DNA of 33,946 bases from Desulfurococcaceae archaeon (GCA_020833255.1 JAJHQR010000011.1:1-33946), one strand, 5' to 3'; shown: positions 24,405-31,175, numbered from the stretch's first letter. Program-made: numbers and translations. The notes: generated by a model from the letters alone, not told the origin.

Positions 24405-25358
24405 TCAACGCCCTATTTTGTTGATGCACTGCATAGGTTCTTCAAAACATAGTGACGTGCTTGTGTCGAGAGACATGTATGAGGCGTATCTGTTGTAGTA
24501 GGGCTCCCCAACGCGGCTGAAGAGGGTTACTACCCTGCCTCTATGGTTTAGTTTAAAGCCTTCGTAGGATGGTTCATGACCCCTGATAACTAGCCTTACT
24601 CTAAACCTCTTCAGAACCCACTGGGTAACGGGTATCCCGAATAAGTAGCCGGCACCTCTGGGGGACGGAGTCCTCCCTACGTTGAGGTCTACCGGGTCGT
24701 TCCAGAGTATTTCCTCAATCAACTTAACCCTCTCGTGCTCGTTGGTTCCTAGGAAGTATTCGTTGAGTGAGGCGTCGGAGTTATAGTTCTGTGTGGGTAG
24801 CCCGCCGTGCAAAGCTATGAACGAGTTTCTCACGTACAGAACTAAAGGCATGTTATTAAATAACTCCATGAAATCCTGGTATATCTCATTACCCTTAACG
24901 TACCCGTAAGCCTTCTTAAGAACTTGGGGGAAATCATGCGGTAGTGGTATTAGGTGTGGCGGGGGTTCGTGATTCCCCCTAAGAAGAGTCACGTTATCAG
25001 GGAAATCTTTTTTGAGTAGCAACGCCGTTAGCAAGCATTCTAGCTGGTGGGTGCCTCTGTCAACGTAATCCCCTAGGAAAACCAGTTCCACAGAGCCCTC
25101 CCTCACCAAGCCTATGTTGAGTTTCGTCAAGATCTTCCCCAAGGTCTCTAAATCGCCGTGTAGGTCCCCGATAATGAAGAAGGTCTTACCGCCTTCCTTA
25201 GTTATTATGGGTCCGCCGTATTTTCTTAAGTCGTTAGCGAGTACGTCACTCGTCAAACTCCTCACAAACTCCCTCATCCTAGAATAATCGCTCAGCAGGA
25301 CGTCGAGAGAGCCCTTAACGTAATCCCAGACAGTGCTTAAACTCACCCCTAACACCAC
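24405..25358 (-). CDS. PP1-like serine/threonine protein phosphatase (PPP family)
   Basis: A metal-dependent phosphoprotein phosphatase of 317 residues. All PPP signatures are present in order: GDLHGD, GDYVDRG, RGNHE, the histidine in LHGGLP, and RGHEPS. It has no membrane segment and is probably cytosolic; the targets are unknown. GTG 25358 or, with GGTGGTG in front, GTG 25346 are possible starts. It is convergent with rtcB across a 101-base gap in which I see nothing else. Confidence 0.93.
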   Translation of the reverse strand: MVLGVSLSTVWDYVKGSLDVLLSDYSRMREFVRSLTSDVLANDLRKYGGPIITKEGGKTFFIIGDLHGDLETLGKILTKLNIGLVREGSVELVFLGDYVDRGTHQLECLLTALLLKKDFPDNVTLLRGNHEPPPHLIPLPHDFPQVLKKAYGYVKGNEIYQDFMELFNNMPLVLYVRNSFIALHGGLPTQNYNSDASLNEYFLGTNEHERVKLIEEILWNDPVDLNVGRTPSPRGAGYLFGIPVTQWVLKRFRVRLVIRGHEPSYEGFKLNHRGRVVTLFSRVGEPYYNRYASYMSLDTSTSLCFEEPMQCINKIGR

Positions 25359-25482
25359 CTACTCACGTTACTAAATAGTAATTCTTAAAGGAACGTATTT
25401 AACATTACGTGTGACCCCCTCCTTAGACTTCAGTGAAGATCCCTGAACTCGGAGGCTTGACGTCGGGGAAATAGCGAGCTGG

Positions 25483-25580
25483 TGGGCCCGCGGGGATTCG
25501 AACCCCGGACCGCCCGGTTATGAATCCCGTAGGTCTCAACGACCTATGCCGGGCGCTCTACCTGGCTGAGCTACGGGCCC
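25483..25580 (-). tRNA. tRNA with anticodon CAT (Ile2 or elongator Met), with a 24-nt intron
   Basis: Acceptor GGGCCCG/CGGGCCC, D stem GCTC/GAGC, anticodon stem CCCGG/CCGGG, T arm CGGGG-TTCGAAT-CCCCG, discriminator A followed by an encoded CCA (25482-25480). After removal of the intron the loop is CTCATAA and the tRNA is 74 nt. The initiator is excluded, because its GGG/CCC anticodon-stem pairs and A1-U72 are missing. The acceptor resembles archaeal tRNA-Ile2, whose C34 is changed to agmatidine, more than elongator Met, but this cannot be settled by eye. A TATA element (AATTTAAAAG) lies 25-35 bases upstream. Confidence 0.85.
25524..25547 (-). other. Intron of the CAT tRNA at position 32/33
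   Basis: The exon CCCG pairs with the intron CGGG as a perfect four-pair central helix. Three-base bulges GC|A and AT|T flank it, and a six-pair hairpin TAGGTC-GTTGA-GACCTA closes the intron. Cutting after the second base of each bulge yields loop CTCATAA. The site is not the canonical 37/38. Confidence 0.82.
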
Positions 25581-25705
25581 CACCCATTAATTCTTATTCT
25601 CTCGCTTTTAAATTTTTAGGGAGCTGCGTTCAGTAAGGTTTTGCAGGATGCTTGAAGCTAATATTTATTTTGGTTTAGTGGATTAGTTTATTGTGGTGAA
25701 TTAAT

Positions 25706-25933
25706 ATGCCTTTGAAAGTGAAGGTAGATTGGAACCTCTGCATAGCTGACGGCGTGTGCTACGCGTTATGTCCTCAAGTATTCGAGGCAGGGCCTGATGG
25801 GAAATCACAGATAGTTAAAGAATATAGAGGTAGTGACGTTACTGAGGGGGTTGTGCCGGACAACTTAAGCGACTGTGTAGAGCAAGCTAAGACAGCGTGT
25901 CCTGTAGGAGCTATATCCGTTGAGAAAGCTTAA
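25706..25933 (+). CDS. Monocluster ferredoxin with an aspartate cluster ligand
   Basis: A 75-residue electron carrier. The cluster motif reads CIADGVCYALCP, that is Cys-x2-Asp-x2-Cys-x3-Cys-Pro, with Asp where most [4Fe-4S] ferredoxins have Cys, as in Pyrococcus furiosus ferredoxin. The last ligand is in ACPVG, and the extra Cys in SDCVEQ could form a disulfide. Only one cluster motif exists, unlike the two-cluster zinc ferredoxins of Sulfolobales. GGTGA lies six bases before the ATG. It probably accepts electrons from 2-oxoacid or aldehyde oxidoreductases. Confidence 0.92.
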   Translation: MPLKVKVDWNLCIADGVCYALCPQVFEAGPDGKSQIVKEYRGSDVTEGVVPDNLSDCVEQAKTACPVGAISVEKA

Positions 25934-25982
25934 ATACGGTTTTTCATTAAACGCGTGTAGGCGTCTTAATACCGGTTTTTCA
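25930..25982 (+). terminator. Two repeated T-tract elements after the ferredoxin gene
   Basis: TTAAATACGGTTTTTCA (from 25930) and TTAATACCGGTTTTTCA (from 25966) follow the stop codon 36 bases apart. T-rich tracts without a stable hairpin are the usual archaeal terminator, so a tandem terminator for the short ferredoxin mRNA is likely. Confidence 0.45.
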
Positions 25983-26000
25983 ACGCTTGATTAAAACACT

Positions 26001-26032
26001 CTAGTTTATAAGTTCTGATAACTAGCTTTATA
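26001..26032 (+). promoter_or_regulatory. SSB promoter with an inverted repeat abutting TATA
   Basis: CTTTATA (26026-26032) is about 30 bases before the SSB start codon. Immediately upstream CTAGTT (26001-26006) and AACTAG (26020-26025) form an inverted repeat with a 14-base spacer, covering the BRE position. Confidence 0.45.
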
Positions 26033-26058
26033 CGTAACGTAAATCGGAGAGGAAGAAA

Positions 26059-26517
26059 ATGGGAGAAACGAAAGTAAAAGTAGGTGATTTAAAACCGGAA
26101 ATGAACGGAGTTAATCTCGTAGCACGCGTGATTAGCGTAGAACCCTCGAAAACAATAAACACTAGGTCTGGTTTGAGAACGATCACGGAAGCCGTAGTAG
26201 GGGATGAGACCGGGAAAGTCAAGCTGACTATGTGGGGAAGAGCGCTCTCGAATAAGCTAAAGGAGGGAGATTCGATAGAGATTAAGAACGCGTGGACAAC
26301 AGTGTTTAAGGGTGTGGTTCAGCTCAACGTAGGCGGGGAGGAAAACATAAAGGTAGGTTCTGAGGAAGCCTTACCTGAACCAGAGCAAATACCGGAGAAG
26401 TACCCTCAAGCACCAGAGGGTTATAGGCCTGAACGCAGACCGACCCAGAGGAGGTTCCAGAGAACTAGGAGGCCTTTCAGGAGGGAAAGGTCTACAGATT
26501 TTGGTGAGGAGGAGTAG
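26059..26517 (+). CDS. ssb: Single-stranded DNA-binding protein, crenarchaeal single-OB type
   Basis: 152 residues: one OB fold (KVGDLKPEMNGVNLVARVISV, TRSGLRTITEAVVGDETGKVKL, LKEGDSIEIKNAWTTVFKG) followed by a disordered tail from about residue 105. As in Sulfolobus SSB the tail ends acidic (DFGEEE), but here it is rich in arginine and proline rather than glycine. It protects ssDNA and recruits replication and repair partners. The stop codon is followed at once by the start of a PqqD-like gene. Confidence 0.9.
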   Translation: MGETKVKVGDLKPEMNGVNLVARVISVEPSKTINTRSGLRTITEAVVGDETGKVKLTMWGRALSNKLKEGDSIEIKNAWTTVFKGVVQLNVGGEENIKVGSEEALPEPEQIPEKYPQAPEGYRPERRPTQRRFQRTRRPFRRERSTDFGEEE

Positions 26518-26518
26518 G

Positions 26519-26830
26519 TTGAGTAACCCGCTCACGTACGAAGACATCAAGAATAAGGTTCCTGTGAAGCAAGGTGTTGAGTTAGGTATTGAGGGAGACA
26601 ATTACCTGGTAGGCATCAGCGAAGAGAAAATATATTCTCTCTCTTTAAGCGCGTTCTACGTCTGGCAATTATGCGATGGAAGCAGGAATGTGGAAGAGTT
26701 AGCCACGCACATCATGCAGGACTTAAAAGAATCTTCTCAAGAAATAAGTGAGAGTGAATTAAAGGAAGTCTTAACGCTAATCTTAGGACAGCTCCACGAA
26801 GCAGAGTTAATCAAGTTTAGTGAGGAGTGA
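26519..26830 (+). CDS. PqqD-like (RRE-fold) small protein
   Basis: 103 residues with the PqqD pattern: a beta region (GIEGDNYLVGISEEKIYSLSLSAFYVWQLCDG, in parts), then helices with SRNVEELATHIM and LGQLHEAELIKF. PqqD domains bind substrate peptides for radical SAM enzymes, but no radical SAM or peptide gene is nearby. TTG 26519 lies one base after the ssb stop, with GGTGAGGAGG inside the ssb end, so it is translationally coupled to SSB. Its function is unknown. Confidence 0.68.
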   Translation: MSNPLTYEDIKNKVPVKQGVELGIEGDNYLVGISEEKIYSLSLSAFYVWQLCDGSRNVEELATHIMQDLKESSQEISESELKEVLTLILGQLHEAELIKFSEE

Positions 26831-26875
26831 TTTACTCCTTCTCAGGGAATCCCCGAACTTTTTTCACGTAATTCG

Positions 26876-27370
26876 TCAACCTAGGATTAACTCAACCTCA
26901 CTACAGTGTTTTTTAAGTACTGAAGTAAAGTAGTTCACGACCTCATACGGCGACCCTACCCCAACCCCGAACTTAAATAAGTGGGTCTCGTGCGTCCCCC
27001 TGTAATCACTGCAGCCGAAGCCCTTAACGCTCGGCACTAAATAATCTAGCCTCTTTAGAATCTCGTAGAGCGTGTTCTCACTGACCCCGCTACATAGCAA
27101 AGCACCGGCAGGGTCGCAAGCTACGGTCAGGTAATCTATGTGCCACTTAAGCTTCTTACCGCCCCTCATGAAATGCCTTAAGACCCTCAGGTAGGGTTGT
27201 TTAATATTGGCGGAACCCAAGTAAACGTAGTAGCCACTACTTAGGAAGGCTTCGGAAGAGCCTGTCTTCACTAGAGTGTCACCGCATCGTAAAATAAACA
27301 CGTAAGAAAAAACGTGTTGGGTTCCCTCCTTAGATGAGGTCTTGTAATCAACCGTGGGTTCTCTCCCCAC
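26876..27370 (-). CDS. DUF123 (Uri-type GIY-YIG-like) protein
   Basis: About 164 residues. The conserved features of DUF123/COG1833 are visible: SGYYVYLGSA, RVLRHFMRGGKKLKWHIDYL, and GCSDYRGTHETHLFKFG. The family is related to GIY-YIG nucleases; its biological role is not known. Many relatives have GCSDC where this has GCSDY. The first 20 residues are not conserved, and the start could be further in. It is convergent with the SSB operon. Confidence 0.78.
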   Translation of the reverse strand: MGREPTVDYKTSSKEGTQHVFSYVFILRCGDTLVKTGSSEAFLSSGYYVYLGSANIKQPYLRVLRHFMRGGKKLKWHIDYLTVACDPAGALLCSGVSENTLYEILKRLDYLVPSVKGFGCSDYRGTHETHLFKFGVGVGSPYEVVNYFTSVLKKHCSEVELILG

Positions 27371-27409
27371 CTAGCTAACTATGTCTACATAAAAATATTG
27401 CTTAAGCTA

Positions 27410-27472
27410 CCTTGCTTTCAAGGGGCTGATTTCATTGAGGGGTTCTGTCTTGACGCGTGGGAACAACGCGTC
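27410..27472. repeat. Two short hairpins between the winged-helix gene and the DUF123 gene
   Basis: CCTTG-CTTT-CAAGG (27410-27423) and GACGCGT-GGGAACA-ACGCGTC (27452-27472) are perfect inverted repeats in the 111-base gap. The second lies ten bases behind the winged-helix stop codon. They could act in 3' end formation or as operators for the DUF123 gene. Confidence 0.4.
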
Positions 27473-27481
27473 GCTAGTCAA

Positions 27482-27784
27482 TCAAGTAGTGACTTCCTGC
27501 GTTTCCTGCGCTTGAGAGACCGTTATATCTATGGTTGCCTTATTGACTTCTTCTAAAGCTTTAAGGAGTTTGAGTCCTAGGTTAGTTATCTTGTATACCT
27601 TATAGTTCCCTTTCTCGTTAATTACCTCGACAAGGTTCAGGGCTTCGAGCACGTGGAAAGCTGCTAAAACCTCGTATCTGGGGAGTCCGGATAACGCGAC
27701 GACATCGCCCGGGGTTACTACCCTGCCAACCATTACTTCCAACATCTTCTTTAATCTCTCCTTAGACTCATTCAAGCTACACAC
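27482..27784 (-). CDS. Winged-helix DNA-binding protein
   Basis: 100 residues. The N-terminal two thirds fit a winged helix: GRVVTPGDVVALSGLPRYEVLAAFHVLEALNLV as helix-turn-helix region and VINEKGNYKVYKITNLG as the wing. The C-terminus is a Thr/Gln-rich tail. CTTTTAAAAG (27820-27811) lies about 30 bases before GTG 27784, so the mRNA is probably leaderless; TTG 27775 is possible. A transcriptional regulator is likely, target unknown. Confidence 0.62.
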   Translation of the reverse strand: MCSLNESKERLKKMLEVMVGRVVTPGDVVALSGLPRYEVLAAFHVLEALNLVEVINEKGNYKVYKITNLGLKLLKALEEVNKATIDITVSQAQETQEVTT

Positions 27785-27923
27785 CGGAAGAATTCTAAGG
27801 CGCGAACAAGCTTTTAAAAGTTACGGGTCGTTTCATTCATTAACCACCTCCTGAGATCTCTCGCGGTCTACGGGACTGTTGAGGGTTTTTAATAGATTGC
27901 TAGAGCGGGTTGGGGGTGGTTGA

Positions 27924-27997
27924 CGCCGGGGGGAGGATTTGAACCTCCGACCACCGGGTTAACAGCCCGGCGCTCTACCCGGCTGAGCTACCCCGGC
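27924..27997 (-). tRNA. tRNA-Asn(GTT)
   Basis: 74 nt without an intron: acceptor GCCGGGG/CCCCGGC, anticodon stem CCGGG/CCCGG with loop CTGTTAA (anticodon GTT), T arm GGAGG-TTCAAAT-CCTCC, discriminator G. CCA is not encoded. GTTTTAAAAC (about 28029-28020) is a good TATA element 25-30 bases upstream. Confidence 0.96.
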
Positions 27998-28071
27998 ATC
28001 TAATAATGTTTTACTAAGAGGGTTTTAAAACGTTACTTGGTTTTCCGGGTGGGTTCTCTCGCTGTCCTGGT

Positions 28072-29220
28072 TTAGAGGTTGTACTTGTTGAAGATTTGCT
28101 GTGAGGCTTCAACTCCGCTACCTAGCTTGACGGGATAGCCTAACTTGCTTAAGCTTCTTTCTAGGGCGGCTATCGTTGATATTGCGTCGTTGGGGTTTAC
28201 TACTCCCATATGACCTATCCTGAATATCTTGCCCGTCAGCTCTCCTAGACCTCCAGCTATCACTATGTTGCGTCGCATCATCTCGTTACTTAAGTCCTGG
28301 AACTTCACGTTCTCCGGTAGCCAGACCGCCGTCACGGTGTCTGACCTGAACTCTTTGTCGGCAACTATGTTTAAACCTAGAGCTTCCAGCCCTCCTCTAA
28401 TAGCTTCCGCGACTACCTTATGTCTCAGATACCTGTTTTCTAAACCCTCCGATAAAACCCTCTTGAGAGACTCGTTGAGAGCGTAAATCATGTTGACGGG
28501 CATCGTGGAGAAGTAATTCCTAACATTCCTCATCATGGCAAGCCACCTACGCCCGTCGAAGAAGAACAACTCCCTCTTCTTCTCTTCTATTAACTCCACC
28601 GCTCTCTTACTCAAGCCTATTATTGCTAGACCGGGCGGCACGGCCAGAGCTTTCTGAGAACCCGTGAATACCACGTCTATCCCCCACTCCCTCATGTTTA
28701 TCTCCATACCTCCCAACGAGGCGACTGCGTCAACCACGTATATAGTCTCGGTATTCTTAATCTCCTCACCTATCTCCTTAATGTAGTTAGCTACCCCCGT
28801 CGAGGTTTCCACGTGCTGTACCGTGAGTACCTTAGCTCCCTCCCTCTCAACTAATTCTCGAATACCTTTCCCTCTGAATCCAAGTCCTGGCCTACACCTA
28901 ACCTCTACCGGCACCCCTCCCCTAGCTTTAGTTGCTTGAACGAAGTACTCGCCGAAATACCCGCTAATTAGGTTGAGTACCTTGCTTCCCTGATCCACGA
29001 AATTAGCTATAGAGAACTCCATTGCCGAGGTCCCGCTCCCCGGCATGACGATCACCTCCCCGTCAGTGTTTAAGATCTTTTTGAGTGCGTCGAGAGACTC
29101 CCTCAGAACGTCCTCGAACTCTCTTGAGACATGAGATCTCGTAACCCTAGCTAAGCTAAGTAAGACGCTTTGCTCGGTGAACGTGGGTCCGGGAATCATT
29201 AAGAGAAATCTCTCGTCCAT
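28072..29220 (-). CDS. Class V aminotransferase (serine-pyruvate / alanine-glyoxylate type)
   Basis: 382 residues, PLP-dependent. Seen: the N-terminal MIPGPTFTEQSVLLSL, GSGTSAMEFSIANF, VQHVETSTGV, YVVDAVASLGG, the PLP lysine in TGSQKALAVPPG, and IFRIGHMGVVNPND near the end. It probably moves amino groups among serine, alanine, glyoxylate and pyruvate; relatives in archaea are also tied to serine and glycine metabolism. ATG 29220 has GGTG seven bases upstream; GTG 29229 is the alternative. Confidence 0.88.
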   Translation of the reverse strand: MDERFLLMIPGPTFTEQSVLLSLARVTRSHVSREFEDVLRESLDALKKILNTDGEVIVMPGSGTSAMEFSIANFVDQGSKVLNLISGYFGEYFVQATKARGGVPVEVRCRPGLGFRGKGIRELVEREGAKVLTVQHVETSTGVANYIKEIGEEIKNTETIYVVDAVASLGGMEINMREWGIDVVFTGSQKALAVPPGLAIIGLSKRAVELIEEKKRELFFFDGRRWLAMMRNVRNYFSTMPVNMIYALNESLKRVLSEGLENRYLRHKVVAEAIRGGLEALGLNIVADKEFRSDTVTAVWLPENVKFQDLSNEMMRRNIVIAGGLGELTGKIFRIGHMGVVNPNDAISTIAALERSLSKLGYPVKLGSGVEASQQIFNKYNL

Positions 29221-29373
29221 TAGAGACACCGCTTCTTAATTAACGCGGGAGCTATTAAAGCTTAGGGTTTGCTGGAATACATGCCTTGATTTTCAATAGG
29301 TTAATCTTTACTTAAGCATGTAAAGTCAAACCATAAATAACGAGCTCATATTAGAGTATTTTCAACGGATTAC

Positions 29374-29390
29374 CTAAAGCATTGCTTTAG
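29374..29390. promoter_or_regulatory. Perfect palindrome in the aminotransferase-cren7 gap
   Basis: CTAAAGCA-T-TGCTTTAG is a perfect eight-base inverted repeat, followed by a second TTGCTTTA copy. It lies 118 bases upstream of the cren7 start and 154 bases from the aminotransferase start. A further palindrome TTTAATTCATTAAA (29461-29474) is closer to cren7. Candidate operators; the binding protein is unknown. Confidence 0.45.
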
Positions 29391-29492
29391 TTGCTTTAAA
29401 GAATTACTTTAAAAATGTAGCTAGAATGTAATGAAGATTTGAAGTTAGGTTTAAGTAGGGTTTAATTCATTAAACTCATGAAGTGAACAACC

Positions 29493-29672
29493 ATGAGCAA
29501 GAAGCCCGTTAAGGTTAAGGACTCAACCACAGGGAAGGAGGTAGAGCTAGTTCCCGAGAAGGTGTGGACTCTAGCCCCTAAGGGCAGGAAGGGAGTTAAG
29601 ATAGGGCTCTTCAAGAGTCCGGAAACAGGGAAGTATTTCAGGGCTAAGGTCCCGGAAGACTACCCGGCTTAA
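29493..29672 (+). CDS. cren7: Chromatin protein Cren7
   Basis: A 59-residue basic protein starting [19 protein letters not shown]. It matches Cren7, the SH3-fold protein that binds and kinks DNA in the minor groove and compacts crenarchaeal chromatin: [20 protein letters not shown] and [16 protein letters not shown] carry the family's beta-strands and DNA-binding residues. It is monocistronic with a long AT-rich upstream region holding two palindromes and a TTTAAG element near 29450. Confidence 0.96.
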   Translation: MSKKPVKVKDSTTGKEVELVPEKVWTLAPKGRKGVKIGLFKSPETGKYFRAKVPEDYPA

Positions 29673-29750
29673 GTAACCCTGGCTAAGTGTGAGGTAAAAA
29701 TCAGGAGCTCTTTTTAAACTAAATTCGTGTATCGTATTTTGAGTGATACT

Positions 29751-30293
29751 ATGAGAGTGTTGGTAGTTTCAGATATTCACGACAACCTAGAAGCTATCTC
29801 AAGGTTTAAGACCGCGGTACTTAAAGAAAGTTACGACTTGCTGGCGGTCTTAGGTGACTTTACATCGCCTTTCACTCTCAGAGAGTTACTCAACGTAACG
29901 CCGAAGTTAATCGGTGTTTTCGGTAATAACGACGGTGATAAGGCTTTACTAAAGAATCTTGCGCCGCAACTAACGGATCAACCCGTAGAGGAGGTTTTAG
30001 AGGGGTGGAGAGCACTCCTCATGCACGGGTTTAAGGATCAGAAGCTAACGGAGAAGATAGTCTACTCCCTCTGCGTCTCCGGTTACTACGATATAGTGCT
30101 TTACGGCCATACCCACACACCTAAAGCAGAGGTCATAGGTAGGTGTCTCGCAGTCAATCCAGGCACGCTCTCAGGCTACCTAGCTAAACTCAAGAGTTAC
30201 GCGGAATTAGAGGTATCTGATCATGAGGTAGTTGCTAGAATAATTGATTTAGAATCCGGCGAACGCGTTGCCGTATCGTCTATGCGTAAGTAG
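29751..30293 (+). CDS. Metallophosphoesterase / phosphodiesterase (YfcE/MJ0936-like)
   Basis: 180 residues with the calcineurin-like core: SDIHDN, LGDFTS, FGNNDGD, LMHGF and YGHTHTPK. The family hydrolyses phosphodiesters with two metals. The substrate is unknown. ATG 29751 (MRVLVVSDIHDN) is preferred over an upstream frame to 29727, since TTTTTAAA lies about 35 bases upstream and would be too close to the longer start. Confidence 0.88.
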   Translation: MRVLVVSDIHDNLEAISRFKTAVLKESYDLLAVLGDFTSPFTLRELLNVTPKLIGVFGNNDGDKALLKNLAPQLTDQPVEEVLEGWRALLMHGFKDQKLTEKIVYSLCVSGYYDIVLYGHTHTPKAEVIGRCLAVNPGTLSGYLAKLKSYAELEVSDHEVVARIIDLESGERVAVSSMRK

Positions 30294-30381
30294 TTAATAG
30301 AACAACGATAACGTTTTGAGGTGCTGGGTCACTACCTAACACTTATAGTCTGTGTGAGTAGTGATTATGTGGTGTGGCTGG

Positions 30382-31020
30382 ATGAGTTCATGGGTTTCAG
30401 TAATCGAGAATAGGTTGAGGGAGGAGAGCTCTAGGATTGACGAGGTCTTAAGCGCTCGTGACGCGGTTCGGGAGAACCTGATTAAGTTAGGTCGCGAGAT
30501 AGTGAGGAATTCTGGTTACGTGATAACCTACATACATTCCGGTAGGTGGGGAGAGGTCGAGGAAAGTCTTCGCAAGCTGAGAGAAGCCCACGCTAAATTA
30601 CGTGAGGTACTCAGCAAACACCCTTGTTACGAATTCACTAACATGGTCATCGATCACTTAAGTGAGTATGCTGAAGCAGAAATCTTCTACAACTTGGTCA
30701 AGAACAGGAAGTTAGTAGTGCCTGAGGAGCTGGGCATTGATTACGTGCCCTACGTGCTAGGACTACTTGACGTGATAGGGGAGCTCAAGAGATACATCCT
30801 AACACTACTCTCGCTAGAGAAACCGATACGTGAAGCCACGGAATTCTTCAACCTAATGGAGGTAATATACGAACACCTCCAACACCTAGACTACCCAGAC
30901 GCCGTACTACCTAATGCCAGAAGAAAAATAGATGTTGCTAGAGGAGTTATAGAATCACTAAGATACCTACTGGTAGAGGTATCTTTCAAGACCCGTCACC
31001 CCGAGCTCGGGAGAGGGTAA
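30382..31020 (+). CDS. Translin-like protein
   Basis: About 212 residues, all helical. SARDAVRENLIKLGREIVRNSGYVITYIHSG (in two blocks), the acidic helix YAEAEIFYNLVKNRKL and GVIESLRYLLVEV near the end resemble the archaeal branch of the translin/TRAX family, octameric RNA- and DNA-binding proteins; TRAX is an RNase. The match is by pattern only. ATG 30382 has GGTGTGG in front and a CTTATAG element upstream; an in-frame GTG at 30361 would add seven residues. Confidence 0.68.
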   Translation: MSSWVSVIENRLREESSRIDEVLSARDAVRENLIKLGREIVRNSGYVITYIHSGRWGEVEESLRKLREAHAKLREVLSKHPCYEFTNMVIDHLSEYAEAEIFYNLVKNRKLVVPEELGIDYVPYVLGLLDVIGELKRYILTLLSLEKPIREATEFFNLMEVIYEHLQHLDYPDAVLPNARRKIDVARGVIESLRYLLVEVSFKTRHPELGRG

Positions 31021-31060
31021 AGATAATTTTATTGAGGGTGAGGATGGGATGCTGTAGTGG

Positions 31061-31175
31061 TCCCCCGGGAGGGATTCGAACCCCCGACCCCCCGGTTCCT
31101 GCCGGAGGGCTTGTTTAGGTGTGTACCCTCCGGGGCTGACTACAGCCGGGTGCTCTACCGCTGAGCTACCGGGGG
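31061..31175 (-). tRNA. tRNA-Tyr(GTA) with a 43-nt intron
   Basis: Acceptor CCCCCGG/CCGGGGG with the C1-G72 pair typical of archaeal tRNA-Tyr, anticodon stem CCCGG/CCGGG, T arm GGGGG-TTCGAAT-CCCTC with one wobble pair, discriminator A and an encoded CCA (31060-31058). The first six loop bases are CTGTAG and the last is A, giving loop CTGTAGA. The mature length is 72 nt. TCTTTTTAATCT lies 26-36 bases upstream. Confidence 0.9.
31097..31139 (-). other. tRNA-Tyr intron at 37/38 with an irregular splice structure
   Basis: The exon CTGT pairs with GCAG before the 3' site (one wobble), and the 3' bulge GA|A is standard. The intron hairpin CGGAGGG/CCCTCCG is strong. However, the 5' side leaves nine unpaired bases (AG|TCAGCCC) instead of three, so the bulge-helix-bulge is relaxed. 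Confidence 0.7.

Noticed and set aside
25400-25470. Possible box C/D sRNA (GTGAAGA ... CTGA)
   Set aside because: The C-like box has a mismatch and the space to CTGA is too short for a guide. There are no C' and D' boxes.
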